A DNA stretch of 64,000 bases from Spongiibacter pelagi. Its GTDB lineage: Bacteria > Pseudomonadota > Gammaproteobacteria > Pseudomonadales > Spongiibacteraceae. A program made the translations under genes and the position numbers. The DNA lies in NCBI RefSeq assembly GCF_014705705.1, contig NZ_JACXLD010000002.1, positions 310,001-374,000 on the forward strand. The letters are read 5' to 3'. Below, piece after piece: positions 19,586 through 28,697 of the stretch. Numbering within the stretch: position 1 is the stretch's first letter; the number at the start of each line of letters is the position of its first letter. The notes beneath the pieces are model-generated. The model saw only the letters and a program-made list of their open reading frames with translations, was not told where the DNA came from and did no database searches.

Positions 19586-20856
19586 TCCAGCGGGCCTCTC
19601 TGTCCCAGTGTGGGTGTTTCAAGAAACGCAGGAGGCTCATTTAAGGTATCAACCCGAACCAGAATGTTGCGGTCATCGTCGTAGCTGAAAATATCTTTAA
19701 GTGAGACTTCGCCTTTAATGACTTGCAGCTCTGAAATTTGAATAACTCGGCGCTTGCCATCGGCGCGACGGCCTATGTGCACAATCATGTCTAGGGCGCT
19801 GCCGATCATTTTCATAATCAGCTCAGCCGACCCTTTAAACCCGGAAACCCCGACCATCATCTCTAAGCGGGTCAACGCATCTTTCGCCGAGTTGGCGTGC
19901 ACGGTACTCATAGAGCCTGAGTGACCAGTATTCATGGCTTGCAGCATATCTAAAACTTCGCCGCCACGGCTTTCACCGACGATGATGCGATCGGGGCGCA
20001 TCCGCAGGGAGTTTTTAACCAATTCAGTGGCTGATATTTGGCCGACCCCTTCGTTGTTGGCGGGGCGGGTTTCAAGGCGCACCACATGACCACTGCGCAG
20101 CTGCAGCTCAGCCGCGTCCTCTATGGTCACCACCCGCTCAGTTTTGGGAATATATTGACTAAGAATATTAAGCAGCGTTGTTTTACCGGAACCGGTTGCA
20201 CCGCTAATCAGTAGATTGGTTTTACGAACGACTTTATCGGTCAGATAATCGAGGGCTTCCTGAGTTAGGGAGCCACTAGCGATCAACTCTTCTGCGCGCA
20301 AAGGATCTTTGCGAAATTTACGAATCGACAGGCAGGGACCGTCGAGAGCCAGCGGCGGTACAATGGCATTAATCCGGCTGCCGTCTTCCAGGCGGCCATC
20401 AACGATGGGGCTGGATTCATCGATCCGGCGACCCAGCGGAGAAATCATCCGGCGAATAACCCGCAGCACATGGCGATTATCAAGGAAGCGGATATTGGCT
20501 TTTTCCAACACACCGCTGCGCTCAACATAAATACTGCGGGGGCCGTTAATCAGGATGTCGTTGATTGTGGGATCTTCGAGTAAATCCTGTAGCGGGCCGT
20601 AACCGACAATTTCATCGAGCAGTTGTTTTTCTAGGGCGAGAAATTGTTCGCGGCCTAAATTAACCTCGTAAATGCGGCAATACTGGCGCATATAAGAGGT
20701 GATGGCTTCCTCTAATTTGCGCTGATTATCGTCGTAAATAATTTTGTCGTCTTCGATGCGATCGATAACAAACTGGTGCAGCGCCGCCTTGAGCGATTCG
20801 TGCTCATCGGAAGCTGGGACAATATTCTCCGGCGCTCTTCGATCGATCAGTCTCAT
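19582..20856 (-). CDS. tadA: TadA/CpaF, Tad pilus assembly ATPase
   Basis: A 424-residue GspE/CpaF-family ATPase that powers Flp pilus polymerisation. Visible motifs include LEDPTINDILINGP in the N-terminal domain, the Walker A ISGATGSGKTTLLN, the Asp box TIEDAAELQL, the Walker B RPDRIIVGESRGGEVLDMLQ and the His box HSGSMSTVHANSAKDALTRLE. Length and motifs are complete. It starts only about 15 bases after the rcpA stop; the TadZ/CpaE localisation ATPase that normally lies between secretin and TadA genes is not there. Confidence 0.95.
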   Translation of the reverse strand: MRLIDRRAPENIVPASDEHESLKAALHQFVIDRIEDDKIIYDDNQRKLEEAITSYMRQYCRIYEVNLGREQFLALEKQLLDEIVGYGPLQDLLEDPTINDILINGPRSIYVERSGVLEKANIRFLDNRHVLRVIRRMISPLGRRIDESSPIVDGRLEDGSRINAIVPPLALDGPCLSIRKFRKDPLRAEELIASGSLTQEALDYLTDKVVRKTNLLISGATGSGKTTLLNILSQYIPKTERVVTIEDAAELQLRSGHVVRLETRPANNEGVGQISATELVKNSLRMRPDRIIVGESRGGEVLDMLQAMNTGHSGSMSTVHANSAKDALTRLEMMVGVSGFKGSAELIMKMIGSALDMIVHIGRRADGKRRVIQISELQVIKGEVSLKDIFSYDDDRNILVRVDTLNEPPAFLETPTLGQRGPLE

Positions 20857-20870
20857 TTCAGTATGTTTTC

Positions 20871-22241
20871 CTAGTTCGAAAACCCGACAGAAGCGGGTGC
20901 GCTTTTTGCGGAATCGCTGCGTTTTGGCTTATTCCCTTTCATAGGATCGCCAAACAGCATAGAGCTAAAGGATGGGGTGTAATCCTTGTAAATATCACCC
21001 GGTAATTCACCTATATCAGTGCCTTTGGCCAAGGGTTTTACCAAATGCGGGGTAACGATCATCACCAGTTCTTTATCGTCCTGCTCGAAATAGCTAGAGC
21101 GGAACAGGGCGCCAATAATGGGTAAATCGCCAAGGCCGGGAACTCGATCAGCATTGTTGAAAGTGGTGCGGCTAATCAGACCACTGATAATAAAGCTCTC
21201 GCCAGGGGCAAGCTGAATTGAGGTGTCGGTGCGACGAACTCGCAAGGCGGGTACAGAAACACCGCTGGCCTGCACGCCGCTGGAGAAATCCAAGTCACTC
21301 ACTTCTGGGGCGACCTTCAGCATAATGCTGTTTTCACTCAACACAGTTGGGGTCAGTTTTAGGCGAACACCAAATTCTTTAAATTCAATTTGCACCTGAC
21401 CTTCACGGCTGGAAACCGGGTAGGGGAATTCGCCACCCGCCAAGAAGCTGGCAGTTTGCCCGGAAAGGCTAACCAGCGATGGTTCTGCTAGCGTGTAGGC
21501 ATAGCCATTTTGACGAAGCGCGTTTACAGCAGCGCTAAAATTGTCGGTGGCATGGCCGATTAAAATGCTGGATGCAGATTTGCCCGTTGTGAGTCCGCCG
21601 AGCAGAGCGCCGACTGGATTACTTTCCAGCAAGGGGAGTAGGGCGGTAGAGCCTGTAGCCGCTGACGTGTCGCCGCCGACAAAACTTAGCGCCGTACCAA
21701 TCTGTTTAAGTTTAGAGCGGCTGTATTCGACAATTTTAACGTCGGTCTGTACCTGGATGGCGCCGGGCTGGAAGGTATTGTCGATGGATTTTTCGCCGCT
21801 GCTGTTTAGCAATTGCTGATGTTGCTGCAGCGAGTTTACCTGGCCTTCCATAAAGACCTGATCGCCGCGCACATCCAGTTTTACACCGGGGTTTGCTGCG
21901 CTATTAATGGCTGGGGCCACATCAATGCGGATAACCGTGGGAGTTGATCCGCTCTGCCACAGCAATAGTTGGGTGGAGCCAACTTGCTTGGCGGTGATCA
22001 AAAACTCTTTTGAGTTAAGTACCTTGAGAGTGGCAATGTCAGGTTTGCCAATCGCACTGCGCTTAACACTGTACTGGGTAACCAGTGGACGCTGCTCACC
22101 GGGTAGCATCCGCATAACTTTGAATGGCGCTTCCGCTTGAGCCAAGCTTATCGACACCATGTTTAATAGCAGCGCTGCAAAAACAAAAAGGTTAAGGCCG
22201 CGTAATTTGCTCATAAGAAAATCCGTTCCTAGCCTGATCAT
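20871..22241 (-). CDS. rcpA: RcpA/CpaC, outer-membrane secretin of the Tad pilus
   Basis: The protein has a signal peptide ending near LAQAEA, a pilus/secretin N-terminal domain, a BON-like segment (VKLDVRGDQVFMEGQVNSLQQHQQLL) and the C-terminal secretin core with VPGLGDLPIIGALFRSSYFEQDDKELVMIVTPHLV. It forms the outer-membrane channel for the Flp fibre. Two starts compete. ATG at 22241 overlaps the rcpC stop by 4 bases and has AGGG 7 bases upstream. ATG at 22214 removes nine residues and gives a more standard signal peptide. I kept the first because of the coupling geometry. Confidence 0.92.
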   Translation of the reverse strand: MIRLGTDFLMSKLRGLNLFVFAALLLNMVSISLAQAEAPFKVMRMLPGEQRPLVTQYSVKRSAIGKPDIATLKVLNSKEFLITAKQVGSTQLLLWQSGSTPTVIRIDVAPAINSAANPGVKLDVRGDQVFMEGQVNSLQQHQQLLNSSGEKSIDNTFQPGAIQVQTDVKIVEYSRSKLKQIGTALSFVGGDTSAATGSTALLPLLESNPVGALLGGLTTGKSASSILIGHATDNFSAAVNALRQNGYAYTLAEPSLVSLSGQTASFLAGGEFPYPVSSREGQVQIEFKEFGVRLKLTPTVLSENSIMLKVAPEVSDLDFSSGVQASGVSVPALRVRRTDTSIQLAPGESFIISGLISRTTFNNADRVPGLGDLPIIGALFRSSYFEQDDKELVMIVTPHLVKPLAKGTDIGELPGDIYKDYTPSFSSMLFGDPMKGNKPKRSDSAKSAPASVGFSN

Positions 22242-23146
22242 TTCGGTACCCTAATTGTTTCAACACTGTCGCCGTTATAAACATAGACAGATTTTGGTGG
22301 TGCGGGAGGCTTAAGCCCCGTCACTTCGCGAATAAAAGTGGCTTTGTCTTCTTCATCGCTAGCTTCTGCTGATGGATCGGCTTCCAGTGCGGCGGCAAGA
22401 TCGGCGTCACCCACCGCGCTGAGGCGTAAATCGCCGCGTTCTTCAGCCAAAATCAGCATATTCACATCATCGAGGGCGACTTCTAGTACGGCGGAGCGGC
22501 TGCGTTTGCCTGAATCCTTGTCATTAGCTTTTGCGGATTTGCTGCCGCTTTCATCCACAATTTGGCCACTGTCGGCCTCAATAGCTTCACCAAAAGCGAG
22601 TACTTTGACATTGCGCAAAATGCGCCGCGTCATACTCTTTTCCTGAGTTTCTTTAGAGGCCTTGGCCGCAAAGATAACATCCACATAATCGCCGGGCTTG
22701 AGGAAGCCACCAGTAGCACTAACCTCAGTGACTTTAACGGAAAGACCGCGATAACCCGGAGCAATAATTGGGGCTAGGGTGCTTTGCTCTTCAAAATGGC
22801 TGCGGCGAATAATCGCGCCCTTGGCTAAATCAATTTCCAGCGGTTTACCGGTCACTTCTGCGGCTTTTTGGTAGCTATCTTCAACCAGAATGGGGAAGGG
22901 GATAAGTTGAATATCCTCAGCGGTAATGACTTCGCCTTTGCTAAAGGCTTTATTTGAGATCAGCAATTTTTGCGCGTAGACATAATCACTGCCACTGGTC
23001 GCGGGGGTATTGTTGTTGGTGGTTTGATTTTCCACCCGTTGAATTTCTTGTTGGCTAATCTTATAGCCAATGATCCCCATAAAAACGGCGCTGATGATCA
23101 GTAGCGCCGCAATAATTTTTAAGGTTTTTGATTGCATGCCTTTCAT
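22238..23146 (-). CDS. rcpC: RcpC/CpaB, Tad pilus assembly protein with SAF domain
   Basis: The 302-residue product has an N-terminal membrane anchor and a SAF domain (AQKLLISNKAFSKGEVITAEDIQLIPFP). A second conserved segment, GYRGLSVKVTEVSATGGFLKPGDYVDVIFAA, is diagnostic for CpaB/RcpC. An acidic, Ser-rich linker precedes the C-terminal VYVYNGDSVETIRV strand. RcpC stabilises the RcpA secretin in the periplasm. It overlaps rcpA by 4 bases. Confidence 0.9.
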   Translation of the reverse strand: MKGMQSKTLKIIAALLIISAVFMGIIGYKISQQEIQRVENQTTNNNTPATSGSDYVYAQKLLISNKAFSKGEVITAEDIQLIPFPILVEDSYQKAAEVTGKPLEIDLAKGAIIRRSHFEEQSTLAPIIAPGYRGLSVKVTEVSATGGFLKPGDYVDVIFAAKASKETQEKSMTRRILRNVKVLAFGEAIEADSGQIVDESGSKSAKANDKDSGKRSRSAVLEVALDDVNMLILAEERGDLRLSAVGDADLAAALEADPSAEASDEEDKATFIREVTGLKPPAPPKSVYVYNGDSVETIRVPK

Positions 23147-23207
23147 CCTTTATCAATGGCAGTGCGTTTTGGAATAGCCTTATTTTTCACTATTCTCAGC
23201 GAGAAAA

Positions 23208-23741
23208 CTATAAAAGAAGACTCGATTTACCACTTAATGTTGTTGGGAAAACCGAAGATAGCCCCAACATATTTATAGCTGGTAAGAGGGACGGTCCTCG
23301 AATCTCAAGGTGGCAGATAAAATTATTGCTGGGGTCAAAAGTGGCGGGCTGGCAGTAGTTGTCTGCAGCAGCACCCTGACTCCCGTAAAACTCAAGCCCC
23401 GCGTTGCTAAATACAATCAAACTGGTTGCGGCATTTTGCGTATATTCAATGCGCAGCGCGTCGATGGTTTTTTCAATACGACATTCTTTGTCGTCGGCCC
23501 CGCAAGCATCGCAAACGGTTGAACCGACTTCATTGCACAATTCTTCGCCGGCGGCGAGGGATTTACGTAAAATTTCTTCGCTGGCAAAAGTGAAATTCTG
23601 GGTGACTAAAAACGCAAGGCTGTAGAAAACAATAGCGTAGAAGATCAAGAAAAAAATGGGGAATACGAAGGCAAACTCGATCGCAACCGAGCCGCGTTGA
23701 CGCATAGGGCGGTGTGATGACGAATTTCCTGAATTGTTCAT
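23208..23741 (-). CDS. TadE-like minor pseudopilin
   Basis: The product carries RQRGSVAIEFAFVFPIFF: a basic n-region, an RG|S processing site and Glu at +5, the prepilin motif of TadE/TadF proteins that are cut by TadV. The mature part is about 145 residues with several Cys, including CDACGADDKEC. I chose the ATG at 23741 because AGAGG lies 6 bases upstream on the minus strand; an ATG at 23768 would add nine residues without a better site. It lies between tadV and rcpC. Confidence 0.8.
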   Translation of the reverse strand: MNNSGNSSSHRPMRQRGSVAIEFAFVFPIFFLIFYAIVFYSLAFLVTQNFTFASEEILRKSLAAGEELCNEVGSTVCDACGADDKECRIEKTIDALRIEYTQNAATSLIVFSNAGLEFYGSQGAAADNYCQPATFDPSNNFICHLEIRGPSLLPAINMLGLSSVFPTTLSGKSSLLL

Positions 23742-23779
23742 TTGGAACCTCTGTCCTTCAAACCACATTATTCTCTTAG

Positions 23780-23825
23780 TTGTAGTGACTAATACTTGTA
23801 GTGACTAATATTGTAGCGACTAACC
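23780..23825. repeat. Three tandem 15-16 bp repeats at the end of tadV
   Basis: TTGTAGTGACTAATAC, TTGTAGTGACTAATA and TTGTAGCGACTAACC follow one another. Read on the minus strand, the first copy supplies the tadV stop and the others extend into the gap before the tadE-like gene. This looks like replication slippage; each copy contains a stop in the tadV direction. Confidence 0.8.
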
Positions 23826-24275
23826 GTAAAGCCCTAGCTCTGCCATCCAATGGCTTTCTGGAAGGGCGAACTGCAAAACCAACAGCACAAATGCGCCAAG
23901 GGCGATTGCTGTGCCGAGGGGTAAATCACGATCCTTGGAATCAGTCGGTTTAACCAAAAACAATATCGGAGCCAGTACCAGAACACCCGATACAAAGACA
24001 AACAAAAGCTCCTGTATCTGCCACGCTGGACTAAGCGCAACCATTAGCTTTATATCTCCGCCACCCACAATACCCTTGATATAGCCCGGTAGGGTGAGTG
24101 CGAGCCCGCAAGCGATACAGATTGCTGTCATTGAAAAAGACAGGCTGTTTTCGCTGTATGTCTTAAGTAGGCCAGCAGCAAACAGCGGAAGCAAAATCAG
24201 ATTTGCTATCCGCCGCTTGCGCCAATCTATAATCCCAATGATGGCAAGTAATAAATAGAAGCTACCTGCCGTCAT
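23820..24275 (-). CDS. tadV: TadV/CpaA, prepilin peptidase of the Tad system
   Basis: A short type IV prepilin peptidase of about 151 residues with only the membrane aspartyl-protease domain and no N-methyltransferase domain. The two catalytic Asp are in IIGIIDWRKRRIAN and in GGGDIKLM. Several hydrophobic helices follow. It should cleave Flp and the TadE-like pseudopilin. The ATG at 24275 is preferred over an in-frame TTG two codons upstream. The gene follows flp by fewer than 20 bases. Confidence 0.9.
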   Translation of the reverse strand: MTAGSFYLLLAIIGIIDWRKRRIANLILLPLFAAGLLKTYSENSLSFSMTAICIACGLALTLPGYIKGIVGGGDIKLMVALSPAWQIQELLFVFVSGVLVLAPILFLVKPTDSKDRDLPLGTAIALGAFVLLVLQFALPESHWMAELGLYG

Positions 24276-24293
24276 ATACAAAATAGGGAAATG

Positions 24294-24488
24294 TTAAGGG
24301 TTCATCTTAGTGGCGATGTCGTTGAAGCTTTTGCCCATGCCTTTAGTGGTGTCGTCTTTCGCGCCAAGCAAGGAAATAGCAAAGGCAATAACAACCACAA
24401 GAATCGCCGCCATTACCGCGTATTCAATCGCGCTAGCACCGCGTTCGTCATTTTTCAGGGCGGTCAATTTGTTCAAAATAGTTTTCAT
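24294..24488 (-). CDS. flp: Flp major type IVb pilin
   Basis: A 64-residue Flp pilin. The leader ends in NDERG, the cut is predicted between Gly17 and Ala18, and the mature protein starts ASAIEYAVMAAI with Glu at +5 and the Tyr next to it, both hallmarks of Flp pilins. The single hydrophobic helix is followed by a short polar tail. GGAG lies 8 bases before the ATG. It is the first gene of the Tad operon; the 176-base gap to divergent recX must hold the operon promoter, which I could not pin down. Confidence 0.93.
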   Translation of the reverse strand: MKTILNKLTALKNDERGASAIEYAVMAAILVVVIAFAISLLGAKDDTTKGMGKSFNDIATKMNP

Positions 24489-24664
24489 CTAACTGTCTCC
24501 ATATTGAAATTGAATGACCGAGTACTTCACTGGGTTTTTCTCAATCACTGGTGCTACTATCCACTTTGCACACAACCTTTGCCATAGGTAGTTGCCGAAG
24601 GAAATTTGGCAGAAAATTGTCAGTGCTAAATTACACAATTATTCTTATGAGCTTTTTATAACAT

Positions 24665-25138
24665 ATGGTTTTTACAGTAGAAATACGCCGTAAAGCCATG
24701 GACCTATTGGCCTTACGTGAGCATAGCGCTAAAGAACTGAAAGATAAACTGCTGCGCAAGTTTGAAAGTGGCGATGAAATCACCGTTGTTATTGCTCAAC
24801 TCCAGGAAGATGGGTTGCAGTCTGATGCTCGCTTTGCGGAGGCTTTTTGCCGGCAGCGGGTGGCGTCAGGATACGGCCCGTTGCGAATAAAAATGGAACT
24901 TGCTCAGCGAGGTGTTGACCAAAGCTTAGGTGACGCCTATTTTCAGCAACACCCTGAAGATTGGTTCGAACGCTGCGAGCAAGTCCGATTAAAGAAATTC
25001 GGTGATTGGCCGAAACCTCAAGCTGAGGAGCGGACGCTGGAAGGCCTAAAGCAGGCCCAAAAAGAAAAAGCCCGGCAGCAACGATTTTTATATTCTCGCG
25101 GATTTCCGCCCAGTATTATTAATGAGATTCTGTCTTAA
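24665..25138 (+). CDS. recX: Regulatory protein RecX
   Basis: RecX binds and inhibits RecA filaments. The 157-residue product has the RecX three-helix repeats, with the typical N-terminal RRKAMDLLALREHSAKELKDKL, the central LQEDGLQSDARFAEAFCRQRVASGYGPLRIKMEL and the C-terminal RQQRFLYSRGFPPSIINEIL. It normally follows recA directly; here about 11.2 kb of pilU and tad genes separate the two. It therefore needs its own promoter in the 24489-24664 gap shared with flp. I saw no clear LexA box there. Confidence 0.93.
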   Translation: MVFTVEIRRKAMDLLALREHSAKELKDKLLRKFESGDEITVVIAQLQEDGLQSDARFAEAFCRQRVASGYGPLRIKMELAQRGVDQSLGDAYFQQHPEDWFERCEQVRLKKFGDWPKPQAEERTLEGLKQAQKEKARQQRFLYSRGFPPSIINEILS

Positions 25139-25175
25139 GTGCAGAAAACCTGAATGCTATAAATAAGGAGTTATT

Positions 25176-25610
25176 GTGAAACGTCATTTGCTTAAAGCGA
25201 CTTTGGGATTGTTACTGTGTGGTGCATTGAGCGCCGTGCCTGCCTATGCCCAAGAGCCGGTTTCTATTGATAACAGTCCGAAATTGGCTGAGCTTGCACA
25301 AAAGCTGAGTTTCACTGAGCCACAGAAAAAACAGTTAGATGGTTTGCTGCAAAAATACCAGCAGAAGCATAAGCAGATTCAAGCGCAGGCGTTGAAATTG
25401 CAGTTGGCGATGCGCACCGTTGAAATCTCTCAGTTAGATGTGGAAACCATCAATAAACTCAGCACTCTGTCGGGTGAAGTGGTTAAGGCACATACCCATT
25501 CTTGGTTGGATACCCAGCGCGAATTTTACCGCATGTTGAATGCCCGCCAGAAAAACGAGTACGACCGTTTGCGTAATGCTCGCAAGCAGGAAGCGGCAAA
25601 GACAAAATAA
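25176..25610 (+). CDS. Spy/CpxP-like periplasmic protein
   Basis: A 144-residue protein with a Sec signal peptide cleaved near AYA|Q. The mature part is all helix-forming and rich in Lys, Gln and Leu, with LSFTEPQKKQLDGLLQKY near the start and LNARQKNEYDRL near the end. These are LTxxQ-like turns of the Spy/CpxP family, periplasmic chaperones and metal-stress sensors. It follows recX by 37 bases and ends at a terminator, so it may be co-transcribed with recX. Which stress induces it is not visible. Confidence 0.7.
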   Translation: MKRHLLKATLGLLLCGALSAVPAYAQEPVSIDNSPKLAELAQKLSFTEPQKKQLDGLLQKYQQKHKQIQAQALKLQLAMRTVEISQLDVETINKLSTLSGEVVKAHTHSWLDTQREFYRMLNARQKNEYDRLRNARKQEAAKTK

Positions 25611-25624
25611 GTTCTACAACGCAA

Positions 25625-25661
25625 TAAAAAAGCCCGGAATGGTGACATTTCGGGCTTTTTT
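25625..25661. terminator. Bidirectional terminator between the Spy-like gene and the M16C peptidase gene
   Basis: AAAAAAGCCCG and CGGGCTTTTTT form the stem, with inner AAT/ATT pairing beyond one mismatch. Runs of A before and T after allow it to work for both converging genes. Confidence 0.85.
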
Positions 25662-25666
25662 ATGAC

Positions 25667-28606
25667 TCAGACCTTCTTAATCTCCAGTCCTTCGGCGCTA
25701 ATCCAGTCTTTAAGTGCGCTGGCCTGTGCATCATTGCTGACAATCGCGATGCTCGGGGTAACGCCTTCGAGGTAGTTCCGAGTCACGCGCAATAAGTCTT
25801 CGGCGGTGGTTTCTAAAACTCGCTGGCGAAATTGCTTGCGCTGTTCTGGATTGCGGCCAAACAGGCGGTTGTGGAAATCCTGCTTGGCTTCACCTGCGGG
25901 AGAGCCGGGCTTATCAATGCTGGAAACCACGCCAAGAATGGCCTGCTCGAGGGCTTCTTCGTCGACGGGGGTTTTTAGCATCCAGTCGATAGAGGCGCTA
26001 AAGTCGCTTAGGGTGTCTTGCAGGCGTGGGTCGCGATAAGAATAAAAGCGGAATGCGGCAATATTAGAATCTTGAGACGCACCGCCGCCGTAGGCGCCAC
26101 CTTGTTCGCGAATGGTGCGATGCAGGTAGCCATTGCGTAAATAGCCAGACAGTACGGTTAATACAGGAGCGTCAGGGTGGGCGGATGGCACCGTGGGATA
26201 GGCGGCTGCGCAGAAATTAACCTGGGTATTGGCAACCCAGAACTGACGGCGGGTTTCTCGCAGTTCGGGACTCTCGAACCCGGCAGTTTCAGCACCTTCA
26301 AAACCTTGCCACAGCGATTCCAGTTCGGCACTCAAGGCGGTCATATGTTCGGCGTCCGCTACGAGTAGTAAGCTACGGCTGCCCTTCATGAGTTTTTCGT
26401 GCAGGGCATTAAGTTGTGTACTCAGCTCGTTAACCGAATCGGAATTTTCCAATGTGGTAACGCGTTGTTTGAGGCTTGCGATGCCTTCGAGTCCAGCGTT
26501 CTTTTGCGAGATCCGGGCTAGTGGGCTCATGCCCGCGCTGGCGGCGGTCATTGCCAGTCCGTGACCATTGCCGGTAATCGAAGATTGACGTCGAGCGCTG
26601 ATTTGTTTGATGACATCGACAATGCGCTCGGTTTCCGTGAAGCGAATTTGCTCAAGGGTTTTTCGCATTAGCTGCGCTTGTTCACTGGCATTGCGTAATA
26701 GCGCCTTGGAAGACAGTACCAAATAAGCCCCAAGTTCCTGCTCGTTATTAATGGCGCCGCGCATACTCGAATAAGCGGAGATGCCACCACACACTTGCGC
26801 TTGACGAGATTGCACCTGCAAATAGTTTTGCTCGCCTAGGCCCAGCTCGGTAAGCAGTCGACAATAAAAGGGCAGCAACTCAATTTCGGCGTCGTTTAGC
26901 GAGGGTAATTGAAATAGCACTTGCTGATAGACCAGTCCGTTGGTGCCCTGGGCATAACGGGTAACGGGCAATTCGCCAAATTGGGTTTGATCGAACTCCA
27001 ATACCGGAATGTCGGCGGGGACATCGTCCAAGCCAATTTTGGGCAGAATACTTTCGTCTTCTTTGAGATTTTGGCGTTCCTGCAGGGCTTTAGTTTGCGC
27101 CAGAATCGCTTCGACTTGAGCGTCGTCGAGTTCTGTTTTTAGCTCGCTTAAGCGTTGCTTTTCGGCCTGCTCCATGCGCTGTTGATACTGTTGATCGGGG
27201 CGCAGGATCAGGGTGACCCGGTGGGGATTATCGAGCAGCGCTTTGGCTAGGTTGGGAATGTAATCAGGGTTCTGAATTTTTTGATGTAAGGTTTCCAGTG
27301 CAGGATCTAGGTTCAAAACATCCGCGGGATTACCGCGATGGGTTGCGCTGCCAATGGCGTGCATTATCAATTGCAGACCATAGGGGTAGCCGTCGCCACC
27401 AATTTCCCGCTGCTGCAGTTCCAATTGATGAAGCACGGCTTCCACATCGGATTGTGGAACGCCGTCTTTGGCAACTTTTTTCAAGGTGTCGAGAATCAGG
27501 GTTTCAACGGCTTCTACTGAATCGGTATTGCCACCTTCGATACCGCAGGCCAACACCATTTCTCGCATGGAATCTTCCAGTCCGCACAAGGGCGATGGCG
27601 CCGTGCCGAGCTGAGTGGTTTCCAATGCGTGCAACAGTGGTGAGGCGCTGTTATCTAGCAGTACGCCGGCAAGTAACTGGGCTTCCAACTGACTTTCGAG
27701 ATCGGTGCTTTTGCCCATCAGCCAAGCCATCACTATATGGGTTTTATTGGCTGGGTCTTCTTCGGCGGGAAGGGGGTAAGCCTCTTCAGCGCGAATTGGC
27801 GCGTGGTAGCGCTTTTCGTTAGGAACCGCGATATGTTCTTCCAGCAATTCAAAGCGCGACAGAGCTAGCTCTTCAAAACGGGCCTGGTGTTCGGCGGCGG
27901 GGATATCGCCAAAGGTCATAAAGATGGCGTTGCTGGGGTGGTAATGGGTGCGGTAGAACTCCTGAAGCTGTTCATAGCTCAGATCGGGAATGGCTTCCGG
28001 GTCGCCGCCGCTATTGTAGTGATAGGTGACGCTGGGGAAGAGATATTTGCAGAGCGTGTGCCAGAGCCGGCTATTGATAGAGCTCATGGCACCTTTCATT
28101 TCATTAAAAACAACGCCTTTATAAACGAGCTCTGAGTTGGGGTTGTCGGCCTCGGCGAATTCCAGGCGGTGGCCTTCTTGGGCAAAATCCAGTGGGTGCA
28201 GGCGCGAGAAAAAGACTGCATCCATATACACCTGAAGCAGATTGTCGAAGTCTTTGCGGTTGCTACTGGCAAAAGGGTAGGCGGTCCAGTCGGAGCTGGT
28301 CATCGCGTTCATAAAACTATTTAGTGAACGCCGAATCATCATAAAAAATGGGTCGCGAACTGGGAACTTCTCGCTGCCGCAAAGCGCGGTATGTTCAAGA
28401 ATGTGGGCCACACCGGTAGAGTCTTCGGGCACGGTGCGCAGGGCAACCATAAAGACATTTTCAGGGTTGTCGCTGCTTATGTGATAGTGACTGGCTCCGG
28501 TTTTGCGGTGACGGTACTCACTGATATCAATACCCAATGCGGTAATGGTTTCGCGATTTACGGGTTCAAAGCTGTCGAAACAGTCAGATGAGAGGGCTTG
28601 GTTCAT
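25667..28606 (-). CDS. M16C zinc peptidase (PreP/insulinase family)
   Basis: A 979-residue M16C metallopeptidase. The inverted zinc motif HILEH is at residues 68-72, with the further ligand in the downstream FNEMKGAMSS segment. The C-terminal half contains the YLRNGYLHRTIREQGGAYGGGA substrate-binding motif with the conserved Arg and Tyr. Four homologous domains are expected to form a closed peptide-degrading chamber, as in PreP of organelles. No signal peptide is visible, so it probably degrades short peptides in the cytosol. It stands alone; the next gene on the same strand begins about 90 bases upstream. Confidence 0.93.
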   Translation of the reverse strand: MNQALSSDCFDSFEPVNRETITALGIDISEYRHRKTGASHYHISSDNPENVFMVALRTVPEDSTGVAHILEHTALCGSEKFPVRDPFFMMIRRSLNSFMNAMTSSDWTAYPFASSNRKDFDNLLQVYMDAVFFSRLHPLDFAQEGHRLEFAEADNPNSELVYKGVVFNEMKGAMSSINSRLWHTLCKYLFPSVTYHYNSGGDPEAIPDLSYEQLQEFYRTHYHPSNAIFMTFGDIPAAEHQARFEELALSRFELLEEHIAVPNEKRYHAPIRAEEAYPLPAEEDPANKTHIVMAWLMGKSTDLESQLEAQLLAGVLLDNSASPLLHALETTQLGTAPSPLCGLEDSMREMVLACGIEGGNTDSVEAVETLILDTLKKVAKDGVPQSDVEAVLHQLELQQREIGGDGYPYGLQLIMHAIGSATHRGNPADVLNLDPALETLHQKIQNPDYIPNLAKALLDNPHRVTLILRPDQQYQQRMEQAEKQRLSELKTELDDAQVEAILAQTKALQERQNLKEDESILPKIGLDDVPADIPVLEFDQTQFGELPVTRYAQGTNGLVYQQVLFQLPSLNDAEIELLPFYCRLLTELGLGEQNYLQVQSRQAQVCGGISAYSSMRGAINNEQELGAYLVLSSKALLRNASEQAQLMRKTLEQIRFTETERIVDVIKQISARRQSSITGNGHGLAMTAASAGMSPLARISQKNAGLEGIASLKQRVTTLENSDSVNELSTQLNALHEKLMKGSRSLLLVADAEHMTALSAELESLWQGFEGAETAGFESPELRETRRQFWVANTQVNFCAAAYPTVPSAHPDAPVLTVLSGYLRNGYLHRTIREQGGAYGGGASQDSNIAAFRFYSYRDPRLQDTLSDFSASIDWMLKTPVDEEALEQAILGVVSSIDKPGSPAGEAKQDFHNRLFGRNPEQRKQFRQRVLETTAEDLLRVTRNYLEGVTPSIAIVSNDAQASALKDWISAEGLEIKKV

Positions 28607-28697
28607 TGCGGTCCTTATTTCTGTTGGGCCTAATTTTGGGAGTCATAGCTGAGCAGCTTACGCTGCTAGCCTAGCACTTTACTTGCTGGCTGTCGTA

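Noticed and set aside
23780-23825. Possible CRISPR-like array
   Set aside because: Repeats are directly adjacent with no spacers and only three copies; simple tandem duplication.
24489-24664. Sigma-54 promoter for flp
   Set aside because: A TGGCA...GC pair occurs on the minus strand but with the wrong spacing (12 instead of 10 bases between GG and GC).
25667-28606. Long open frames opposite the M16C peptidase gene
   Set aside because: Shadows of a strong coding gene with complete motifs; no supporting start signals.
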